Assembly: GCA_021204885.1 (NCBI GenBank)
Contig: JAJPYP010000052.1
Span: 1 to 7,649, forward strand
Direction: 5' to 3'
Source: Prevotellaceae bacterium
GTDB lineage: Bacteria; Bacteroidota; Bacteroidia; Bacteroidales; Bacteroidaceae
DNA: 7,649 nt
Positions 1 to 5,884 of this stretch are shown here, piece by piece; the first letter of the stretch is position 1, and every line of letters begins with the position of its first letter. A program made the position numbers and the translations under genes. The notes under the pieces are model-generated. The model ran no database searches. It worked only from the letters and a program-made list of their open reading frames with translations, and had not been told where the DNA came from.

Positions 1-378
1 GATAACGGTATTGCACTCTTGGATACCGTAATACACATTGGTGTAGAAGTCTTCCACATAACCGTTCTGGGCGTCCAACCCCACGTATTCATTCAGCTCG
101 CTGCTGTAAACCTCACGGTCTCCATAACTGCCGCTGATGAGCTCGCTTTCACCGCGGGTATAGATGTCCACGCCCAAGCAGAACAGCCAAGGCTCGTTCT
201 TCCAAATAGACCGCAAAGAGGCGTAGGCCGCGTTCACAAGGGTTTCATAGCCATCGACGGTGGCGAAGTACGCGTCGGAGTTGATGTCGCTCAAGTTCTC
301 TTCTTTCAGGTAATTGTCGCAGGCATACATTCCAAATGCCGTGCATGCGCAAATAATGTATAATACTATCTTTTTCAT
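1..378 (-). CDS. SusD-like glycan-binding lipoprotein, N-terminal part (cut by left edge)
   Basis: The ATG at 376-378 opens a frame that stays open for 126 codons to the window edge. The protein starts MKKIVLYIICACTAFGMYAC, a short basic and hydrophobic signal peptide ending in a lipobox-like MYAC, so Cys20 is the likely lipidated residue. The acidic stretch after it (CDNYLKEENLSD) suits export to the cell surface. The following residues (SDAYFAT, then a helix with NAAYASLR) match the start of SusD/RagB proteins, where a Tyr/Phe-rich segment is followed by a helix of the TPR-like scaffold. It lies 12 bp downstream of the SusC gene on the same strand, the standard susC-susD order, so the two are surely co-transcribed. 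Family role: it forms the lid over the SusC barrel and captures oligosaccharide at the surface. The glycan cannot be named, because the binding region lies outside the window. No clear Shine-Dalgarno sequence precedes the start. Confidence 0.93.
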   Translation of the reverse strand, partial: MKKIVLYIICACTAFGMYACDNYLKEENLSDINSDAYFATVDGYETLVNAAYASLRSIWKNEPWLFCLGVDIYTRGESELISGSYGDREVYSSELNEYVGLDAQNGYVEDFYTNVYYGIQECNTVI

Positions 379-390
379 ATTGCTCGCTGT

Positions 391-3300
391 TTAAAATTCA
401 ACTTTCGCTCCAAATAAATAGGTGGTATAGCCGGTGGCTGTTCCCCAAGTGTTCTGTGTGGCCCATTCAGGGTCGAAGCCCTTGTAGGAAGTGAATATGA
501 AGGGGTTGTTTGTCGTGGCATACAGCCTGACGTTCTTGATATTAGCTTTCTGCAACCATGACTTGGGAAGATTCCATCCCAACGTGATGCTCCCCACCCT
601 GACGAAAGAGGTGCTGATGTAGCGCATGGCGTCGTAATACTTGCCTTTGTTGCCGGGCTGCGGATACTTGTTGGAGGGGTTTTCCTCTGTCCAATAGGGC
701 ACGTCCACCTGCTTGTAGTCGCCTTCAAATGTCATGAAGGAGGACATGAAATAGTCTTGTTGCTGGGCTCCCTGCTGGGTGTAGATGTAGATGGAGAGAT
801 CCACATTCTTATAGCGGAAGGTGTTGGTCATGCTGCCTATCCACTTGGGAGAACGCTGGCCGAGAACCTGCTTGTCGTTGGCGTCGATGACACCGTTGTT
901 GTCGATGTCCTTCACTTTCACCTGTCCGGGCGTCTGGTCGTACTTGGCCGCTTCCTCAGCCTCGCTCTCCTGCCATATACCGTCGAACACATAATCGTAG
1001 TTGGAGTCCAATGGCTTGCCTATGAACCAACCGTTGGACACGTCGTCTTGCTTGTTACCATAGATGTCCAATATCCGGTTCTTGTTCTTGGAGAAGGTGA
1101 AGCTGCTTTCCCACGTGAAATCCCTGCTTTGCACGTTCACGGTGTTCAGCGCAAGCTCCACACCCACGTTGCGCACCTTGCCCACATTGTCCCAAATGGA
1201 AGTCCAGCCGCTGGTGATGGGGATGTTGCGCTTCATGATCAAATCTTTGGCGGTGCGCTGGTACACGTCGATGGAGCCGTTGATGCGGTTGTTGAAGAAA
1301 CCGTAGTCAACGCCCACATTGATTTCATTGGTCTTTTCCCATGTGAGGTCTTTGTTGGCAAGCCCGCTCTTGTAGTAGGCCGCCACGTAGTTGCCGTTGA
1401 AATCGTAATACTTCTGCGACACGCCCGACTGGGTGCCGTAAATGTCGACGGCATCGTTTCCGGTGACACCGTAGCTTACGCGCACTTTCAAGTTGCTGAG
1501 TTTGTCGAAGTCCTTCAGGAATTCCTCTTCCGAAGCGCGCCATGCGAACGCGGCCGAGGGGAAGAAGGCCCATTTGTTGCCTTCGGCCAGTCGGGACGAG
1601 CCGTCGTAACGGCCGGAAACGGTCAGCAGGTAGCGGCTGTTGAATGAATATTGTATACGGCCCAATACAGAAGACAAGGTGCGTTTCTGGAAATCGGTGT
1701 CGGACTTGCTCACATTGTCCAAGCCGGAGTTTCCCATGTTATACCACAAGCTGTTGTAGGGGTAGTTGTAGGAGGTCTGGTAAGAGTATTCCCATTGTTC
1801 CATCTGCATGTCCTGCACAAAGCTTACGTTTAAATTGTGCTTCCCGAAGGTCTTCTCGTAAGTAATCTGGTTGTTCCATACGTAGGACCAGTAAGCGGTT
1901 TGGTTGTCGTCGGCCTCGATACCTTCCTGGGTTCCGTTTGAATTCTTGGCTGTCAACCCTATATAGGTTCCATCGCGCTTGTAAATCATGTGCGGTGAGA
2001 ACTGGGTTTTCAAGGTAAGTCCTTCAATGGGCTTGAACTGCAGGTAAATGCTTCCGAATACCGTGTAACGTTTGTTCTCGCGGTGCTCGCCGTCTTCCCT
2101 GCTTTCCATGAGGGGGTTGGTCACATTGTCGTTGCGGTAGCAATGGTACACAAGATTGCCGTCCTCGTCGTAAGGATAAGCCACCTGCGGCAGGCGGTAG
2201 GCGGAACGCAATGTCTCGTAACTGCCTTCATTCTGTTTACTGTAAGTAAAATACATGCTGGCACCGGCTTGCCATGACTTCAAGAACTTGCGGTCTACGT
2301 TGATGTGCATGTTGTAACGGTTGTAGTCTTGGTCTCTTATGGATCCTTCTTCATGCAGCTGGCTGATGCCAAATGAGAAGGTGCCGTTGGCATCGCCACC
2401 CGAAGCCGTGAGCGTGTTGCTGTACTGCTGGCCGGTGCGCAGCACAAGGTCAATCCAGTCGGTGTAGTCTTTGTTCTCAATGCGTGTCCATTCATCGGCG
2501 GTGAAGAACTCGGAATTGGAGCGGTCGGTGCTTTTTCCTTGTGCCTCGAACATTCTTGTACGGAATTCAACGAATTCATCTCCGTCCATCATGTCGGGCA
2601 GGTGGCTTGCCATGCGCACGCCGTAATAGCCGTCGTAGTTGATGGATAAGTGTCCCTCCTTGCCTTTCTTGGTGGTTATAATCACTACGCCGTTGGCACC
2701 GCGGCTACCGTAAATGGCCGTGGCCGAAGCATCCTTCAATATGTCTACCTTCTCAATGTCTTCAGGATTCAAGTCGCTTGCGGATGTTGATGAGGCAGGT
2801 ATGCCGTCGATAACCCACAAGGGCTCGTTGGAGTTGTTGATGGAACTCTTGCCACGGATGTTGATGCTGTAACTTCCACCCGGGAAGGCCGCGTTGCGTG
2901 TGATGTTCACGCCCGATACCCTGCCTTGCAAGGCGTCGATGGCATTGGTCTGCGAAGATAGCGTGAGGTTGGAGGAGTTGACCGAGGATATGGAGCCGGT
3001 TACGTCGCTGCGCTTCATGCTGCCGTAACCTACCACCACCACTTCGTCCAAGAGCTCGTTGTCTTCCACCAAGGTAATGGCCAGTGTCCGGCCTGCGGCC
3101 GCTTTTACTTCTTTGGTTTGATAGCCTATGTAGGAGACCACCAAGATGGCGCCTTGATTTACCGACAGGGAGAATTTACCGTCTAAATCGGTAATGGTGC
3201 CGTTGGTAGGGTTCTCTTTTTCCGTTATGCTGGCACCGATGATGGACTCTCCCTCTTGGGTAACGACATTTCCCGTGATTTTCACAGGCGCGGCTTGCCG

Positions 3301-3615
3301 GGTGCCGTCCATCTCTTTGGTGGAAAGAACTATCTTGTTGTCAAGAATGGAATAGGTAACGTCGGTTCCGGCAAATACCTTGTCTAAAACAGTGAAGAGG
3401 CTCTCCCCGCTGACCGAAATGGTGACGCGTCGTTTCAGGTCGACATGCTTGTTGTTGAAGAAGAAATCATAGCCTGTCTTTTCAGTGATTTGCTTGAGTA
3501 CCGTCTCCACGGTTTGGTTGTTGGCTTCAATGTCAACATGTGTATTTTGTGCACACGTATGGACAGGACATACCAAGCCCAATGCACAAATAAAGAATAA
3601 AATGCATAGTTTCAT
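391..3615 (-). CDS. SusC/RagA-family TonB-dependent outer-membrane transporter with STN signalling domain
   Basis: Complete protein of 1074 residues, a normal size for the signalling subclass of SusC. A signal peptide covers about residues 1-22 (ending HTCAQ). Domains in order: STN (secretin/TonB short N-terminal) at about 28-98; carboxypeptidase-D regulatory-like beta-sandwich at about 113-185; TonB-box-like DEVVVVGYG at 190-198; plug at about 200-318 with the hallmark DASATAIYGSRGANGVVIIT; then the 22-strand barrel, ending in the aromatic C-terminus AKVEF. An EF-hand-like segment (DIDNNGVID) starts at 903, as is common in SusC proteins. Family role: energised import of oligosaccharides with SusD, using TonB-ExbBD. 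The STN domain marks it as a transducer that also signals to a FecR-type anti-sigma factor, and such a gene lies 247 bp upstream on the same strand. I see no vegetative -7 box on the minus strand of that gap, which fits control by the neighbouring ECF sigma factor. Confidence 0.96.
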   Translation of the reverse strand: MKLCILFFICALGLVCPVHTCAQNTHVDIEANNQTVETVLKQITEKTGYDFFFNNKHVDLKRRVTISVSGESLFTVLDKVFAGTDVTYSILDNKIVLSTKEMDGTRQAAPVKITGNVVTQEGESIIGASITEKENPTNGTITDLDGKFSLSVNQGAILVVSYIGYQTKEVKAAAGRTLAITLVEDNELLDEVVVVGYGSMKRSDVTGSISSVNSSNLTLSSQTNAIDALQGRVSGVNITRNAAFPGGSYSINIRGKSSINNSNEPLWVIDGIPASSTSASDLNPEDIEKVDILKDASATAIYGSRGANGVVIITTKKGKEGHLSINYDGYYGVRMASHLPDMMDGDEFVEFRTRMFEAQGKSTDRSNSEFFTADEWTRIENKDYTDWIDLVLRTGQQYSNTLTASGGDANGTFSFGISQLHEEGSIRDQDYNRYNMHINVDRKFLKSWQAGASMYFTYSKQNEGSYETLRSAYRLPQVAYPYDEDGNLVYHCYRNDNVTNPLMESREDGEHRENKRYTVFGSIYLQFKPIEGLTLKTQFSPHMIYKRDGTYIGLTAKNSNGTQEGIEADDNQTAYWSYVWNNQITYEKTFGKHNLNVSFVQDMQMEQWEYSYQTSYNYPYNSLWYNMGNSGLDNVSKSDTDFQKRTLSSVLGRIQYSFNSRYLLTVSGRYDGSSRLAEGNKWAFFPSAAFAWRASEEEFLKDFDKLSNLKVRVSYGVTGNDAVDIYGTQSGVSQKYYDFNGNYVAAYYKSGLANKDLTWEKTNEINVGVDYGFFNNRINGSIDVYQRTAKDLIMKRNIPITSGWTSIWDNVGKVRNVGVELALNTVNVQSRDFTWESSFTFSKNKNRILDIYGNKQDDVSNGWFIGKPLDSNYDYVFDGIWQESEAEEAAKYDQTPGQVKVKDIDNNGVIDANDKQVLGQRSPKWIGSMTNTFRYKNVDLSIYIYTQQGAQQQDYFMSSFMTFEGDYKQVDVPYWTEENPSNKYPQPGNKGKYYDAMRYISTSFVRVGSITLGWNLPKSWLQKANIKNVRLYATTNNPFIFTSYKGFDPEWATQNTWGTATGYTTYLFGAKVEF

Positions 3616-3667
3616 AAAGATGGGAATTTGTTATACAACAGCCGCAATGACTTTTCTTCCAAAAAAG

Positions 3668-3699
3668 TTTGGGAATCTAAAGGAAGTTGCATAATTTTG
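3668..3699 (+). promoter_or_regulatory. Consensus Bacteroidetes promoter on the strand opposite susC
   Basis: TTTG at 3668-3671 and TAATTTTG at 3692-3699 are separated by 20 bp. This matches both elements of the Bacteroides vegetative promoter (-33 TTTG, -7 TAnnTTTG). Transcription would begin near 3705 and run to the right, away from susC coding sequence and antisense to its upstream region. No protein gene of credible length follows, but two stem-loops and a terminator do. Confidence 0.7.
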
Positions 3700-3704
3700 T
3701 GATG

Positions 3705-3810
3705 ATTTTTAGTTATAAAAAGATTTGTTTTCTGCTTGTCGCCAAACAAGCGTTTAAACATTCTGTTTCATGCGGGGGATACGCCAATATCTTCCGCATG
3801 TTTTCTCTTT
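3705..3810 (+). ncRNA. Predicted antisense small RNA opposite the susC leader (DonS-like)
   Basis: This RNA of about 105 nt is inferred from three linked signals on the plus strand: the consensus promoter just upstream, stem-loop 1 (3734-3739 pairs with 3746-3751, 6 perfect pairs), and stem-loop 2 (3769-3781 pairs with 3788-3800, 13 pairs) followed by a U-rich tail. Both stems close the same 6-nt loop, CGCCAA (3740-3745 and 3782-3787). Two G-U pairs in stem 2 (3776/3793 and 3777/3792) become A-C mismatches on the other strand, so the plus strand folds better. The start is estimated from the promoter and the end from the U tract. Established background: Bacteroides fragilis makes cis-encoded antisense RNAs (DonS type) opposite susC leaders in loci run by an ECF sigma/anti-sigma pair, where they repress the locus. 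The position here fits that class. I cannot test sequence similarity to DonS. The alternative is that the hairpins belong to the minus-strand susC leader. Confidence 0.62.
3769..3810 (+). terminator. Rho-independent-type terminator, plus strand
   Basis: A 13-pair stem (3769-3781 with 3788-3800, including two G-U pairs) with loop CGCCAA is followed directly by TTTTCTCTTT at 3801-3810. Read on the minus strand the same hairpin is followed by AAACAG, with no U tract, so it can terminate only plus-strand transcripts. No plus-strand protein gene lies upstream of it in the window, which implies an antisense or noncoding transcript as its client. Confidence 0.68.
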
Positions 3811-3862
3811 CAAGGTGCACCGTCCTGTATCATGATATCCTATTTAGGGTTTGACAATGGGG

Positions 3863-4954
3863 TTAATAAATCTCTATCTTTTGTTTCTCATCCGCCATAT
3901 CGGCACTGTCTATGTACCGCCAGTTGATGCGGGATGAAATCTTGAAGTATTCCATGATGCGTTCCAACCGTTGGTTGGTAAACGAGCCGGTGAAAGCATA
4001 TTCGTTCAATTTGGGGTTTGTCACGACAAATTCCACGTTGTATCTTTTGCCGAGCATGCGCAATATTTCTTCCATCGGCGTGTTGTCAAAGATGATTTTG
4101 CCATCTTTCCATGCCGTTTCTTGTACACAAGAGGTGGCGTAGGCTCTTGCCTCCCCGCTTTCGGGCAGGCTCCGGGCATTATCCGTTCCGGCTTGCCGGG
4201 TGGAGTAGGCTCTTGCCTGCTTGCTTTCGGGCAGGTACACCAATTTTTGGTGGGGAGCAAGCCGTATTTCATGCGTCTTTCCCGCCGCGTCATTATATAT
4301 AAAGCCCACGCTTCCATTTACCAATGTGGTGGACACTTTCTTGTCTTTCTCGTAGGCTTCTACATTGAAACTTGTACCGTAGACTTCTATGCGTGACTTG
4401 TCGGGCGTGGTGACTACAAAACGCTTCTTGGCGTCTTTGGCCACTTCAAAATAGGCCTCTCCCGACAATTCGACGGGGCGCGTTTTTTTGCCGAACTGAC
4501 TTGGATAACGCAGGGTTGATTCCGAATTCAAATGGACTACCGTACTGTCGGGCAATACAATGGATGTCATCATGCCGGGATTGGTCTTTACTTCGATCAT
4601 GCGGGCAATGTCGCGCCGGTAGTATCCGTTCACGTACATCAGTAAAGCGGCGATAAAGAGTGGAATGAACAAAACAGCCGCTATCCGTTGCGCCCATACC
4701 CACAAGGATATCTCTTTTTTGTTCATCTTCCTTTTTACCTTTTTCAAGGCTTTGCCGGTATCTGTATGACGCATGGCAGCAAGGGTGTCGGCGGCTAATG
4801 AAAGGGCGTGAATGTGCTCGGCCATTTTGCGGTTGGTGTCGTCTTCTTTTATCCACTGCTCTACCAAGAGGGATTCTTCCGCTGTTGTCAGGCCGTCGTA
4901 ATAACGGGGCAACAGCTGCGCTATGTTGTTGTATTTGGCTTCTTCCACTGCCAC
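3863..4954 (-). CDS. FecR-family anti-sigma factor (inner-membrane signal relay)
   Basis: Protein of 363 residues. The cytoplasmic N-terminal part (about 1-85, with LLPRYYDGLTTAEE and QWIKED) is of the kind that binds an ECF sigma factor. One membrane helix spans about 88-109 (IAAVLFIPLFIAALLMYV). The periplasmic FecR domain covers about 122-218 (LPDSTVVHLNSESTLRYP, ELSGEAYFEVAKD, YGTSFNVEAY), and a C-terminal DUF4974/STN-like domain covers about 287-347 (TPMEEILRMLGKRYNVEF), the presumed partner of the STN domain of SusC. No in-frame ATG sits near the N-terminus; I chose the GTG at 4952-4954, with GTG at 4946-4948 as the alternative. Residues 241 to about 275 are an unusual insert with an internal repeat (LPESKQARAY, LPESGEARAY), making the protein longer than is common for the family. 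The gene is upstream of and co-directional with susC, and divergent from the sigma gene, whereas sigma and FecR genes usually run the same way. No minus-strand vegetative promoter is obvious. Confidence 0.93.
   Translation of the reverse strand: MAVEEAKYNNIAQLLPRYYDGLTTAEESLLVEQWIKEDDTNRKMAEHIHALSLAADTLAAMRHTDTGKALKKVKRKMNKKEISLWVWAQRIAAVLFIPLFIAALLMYVNGYYRRDIARMIEVKTNPGMMTSIVLPDSTVVHLNSESTLRYPSQFGKKTRPVELSGEAYFEVAKDAKKRFVVTTPDKSRIEVYGTSFNVEAYEKDKKVSTTLVNGSVGFIYNDAAGKTHEIRLAPHQKLVYLPESKQARAYSTRQAGTDNARSLPESGEARAYATSCVQETAWKDGKIIFDNTPMEEILRMLGKRYNVEFVVTNPKLNEYAFTGSFTNQRLERIMEYFKISSRINWRYIDSADMADEKQKIEIY
4133..4235. repeat. Imperfect direct repeat with hairpins inside the anti-sigma gene
   Basis: Two 37-bp copies, 4133-4169 and 4199-4235, match at 33 of 37 positions with a 66-bp period (exactly 22 codons). 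Their core is GTAGGCTCTTGCCT, then GCTTTCGGGCAGG, on the plus strand. Each copy can fold: about 7 of 8 pairs around 4150-4169 and a CCTGC/GCAGG stem in the second copy. The spacer holds CCGGC-TT-GCCGG at 4188-4199. The repeat is in frame and encodes LPESKQARAY and LPESGEARAY at residues 241-250 and 263-272. It lies between the conserved LAPHQKLVY and WKDGKIIF segments of the protein, a loop that seems to tolerate extra length. It may be a palindromic intragenic repeat element, or a local duplication followed by drift. Confidence 0.75.
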
Positions 4955-5031
4955 CTTTTTCTTTGCTTTTCTTATAAGACAAAGCTCGAGGACAAATTCC
5001 TAAACAGATAATAGATTTTTTTAATTATTAG

Positions 5032-5061
5032 TTTATCATGTAAATTAAAAAATTACCTTTG
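5032..5061 (+). promoter_or_regulatory. Promoter of the ECF sigma factor gene
   Basis: TACCTTTG at 5054-5061 is a perfect TAnnTTTG -7 element. A near-match to the -33 element, TTTA at 5032-5035, lies 18 bp upstream in an A/T-rich stretch. Transcription should start near 5067-5069, giving a leader of only about 10 nt before the ATG at 5078. The sigma gene therefore appears to be expressed from a vegetative promoter, independently of the divergent anti-sigma gene. Confidence 0.65.
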
Positions 5062-5077
5062 TACATTAAATGCAGTA

Positions 5078-5674
5078 ATGATGAGTACAGACAGTAACAG
5101 TGCGGATATGGCTTTGTTGGAAGCTCTTCGAGGCGGAGAGGAGAAAGCGTTTGATTGTCTGTTTAAAAAATATTATGCTGTATTGTGTGCATACGTCCAC
5201 CGCTTTGTAGATTGGGAAGACGCAGAGAATATCGTGCAGGAAATCATGCTGCGGATGTGGGAAAAACGAGGGGAACTGATGGTTGAACGCTCATTGAGTC
5301 AATACCTTTTTAAAACAGCCTATCACTATACTTTGAACATGATAGCGCGCAAGGAAGTGGTCAAAAGGTCGGAAGCGATGTTTCATTCTGAATACCAAGA
5401 ACTGCCCGACAACATGGATTATAACTCAGTCATTGAATTGACGAAAAGAATAGAAGAGGCGATAAACAACTTGCCCGAATCATACCGCCCGGCCTTCGTC
5501 ATGCACCGGTTCAAAGGGATGAGTTATAAGCAAATTGCCGAACTACTTGAAGTCTCTCCCAAGACGGTGGATTACCGCATAGGGCAAGCCTTGAAACTGC
5601 TACGGGAACAATTGAAAGATTATTTGCCTGTCAGCGTCCTGCTTACGATAAAACTTTTGCAACAATTTCGTTAA
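5078..5674 (+). CDS. ECF RNA polymerase sigma factor, FecI-like (sigma-70 family)
   Basis: Complete protein of 198 residues, normal for Bacteroidales ECF sigma factors. Region 2 lies at about 23-90 (AFDCLFKKYYAVLCAYVHRF, DAENIVQEIMLRMWEKR), which binds core polymerase and the -10 element. Region 4 lies at about 124-180 (INNLPESYRPAF, then the helix-turn-helix MSYKQIAELLEVSPKTVDYRI), which binds the -35 element. There is no region 3 and no extra C-terminal domain, only the hydrophobic tail VSVLLTIKLL seen in many Bacteroidales members. Tandem ATGs at 5078 and 5081 leave the exact start open by one residue. The gene is divergent from the FecR-like gene across 123 bp; by proximity and family it should be the factor that this anti-sigma holds inactive. 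The likely target is the susC/susD operon, but no consensus for this sigma factor can be read from one locus. Codons are much more A/T-rich than in the peptidase downstream. Confidence 0.95.
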   Translation: MMSTDSNSADMALLEALRGGEEKAFDCLFKKYYAVLCAYVHRFVDWEDAENIVQEIMLRMWEKRGELMVERSLSQYLFKTAYHYTLNMIARKEVVKRSEAMFHSEYQELPDNMDYNSVIELTKRIEEAINNLPESYRPAFVMHRFKGMSYKQIAELLEVSPKTVDYRIGQALKLLREQLKDYLPVSVLLTIKLLQQFR

Positions 5675-5884
5675 GCCAAATGAACAGTGCAAGCTTGCCC
5701 CTACACTGCCATGGCGAGAAATTGTCGCATGAAATGCAAGGCTTTTATCATTTCTGAACAAGCTGACTTCACGGCGCCGCTTCCATAGAAATACACTTTC
5801 CACCCCAAGAAACGCCATCTTTTTACCACGCTGTTCAAACAAAATGTGTATCTTCGCTGAGAAAAACAAAAACAAGTGGACAGT
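5675..5884. other. Intergenic region between sigma factor and S9 peptidase genes
   Basis: This 210-bp stretch shows no credible gene on either strand. It holds several short palindromes (GCAAGCTTGC at 5689-5698, GCCATGGC at 5708-5715, CGGCGCCG at 5772-5779) and a weak hairpin of CAGTG at 5685-5689 with CACTG at 5704-5708. None is followed by a U tract, so I cannot name a terminator for the sigma gene. A weak promoter candidate lies at its right end. Confidence 0.6.
5849..5856 (+). promoter_or_regulatory. Candidate -7 element for the S9 peptidase gene
   Basis: TATCTTCG differs at one position from the Bacteroidetes -7 consensus TAnnTTTG and lies 28 bp before the peptidase ATG. No clean TTTG is found at the expected -33 distance, so this is a tentative call. 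Confidence 0.4.

Noticed and set aside
757..1647. Open frame of 296 codons on the plus strand inside susC
   Set aside because: It lies wholly antisense to a certain SusC gene, has a repetitive Val/His/Gly-rich translation and no domain, and is a shadow of susC codon bias.
3736..3927. 63-codon plus-strand frame over the predicted small RNA
   Set aside because: It starts at TTG inside stem-loop 1, runs through the terminator and into the anti-sigma gene, and resembles no known protein.
4446..4982. Open frame of 178 codons on the minus strand overlapping the start of the anti-sigma gene
   Set aside because: It starts at TTG, is very basic and low-complexity, and shifts out of the frame that carries the clear FecR domains.
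5685..5708. Hairpin CAGTG/CACTG after the sigma gene as a terminator
   Set aside because: Only 5 pairs with a 14-nt loop and no U tract afterwards.
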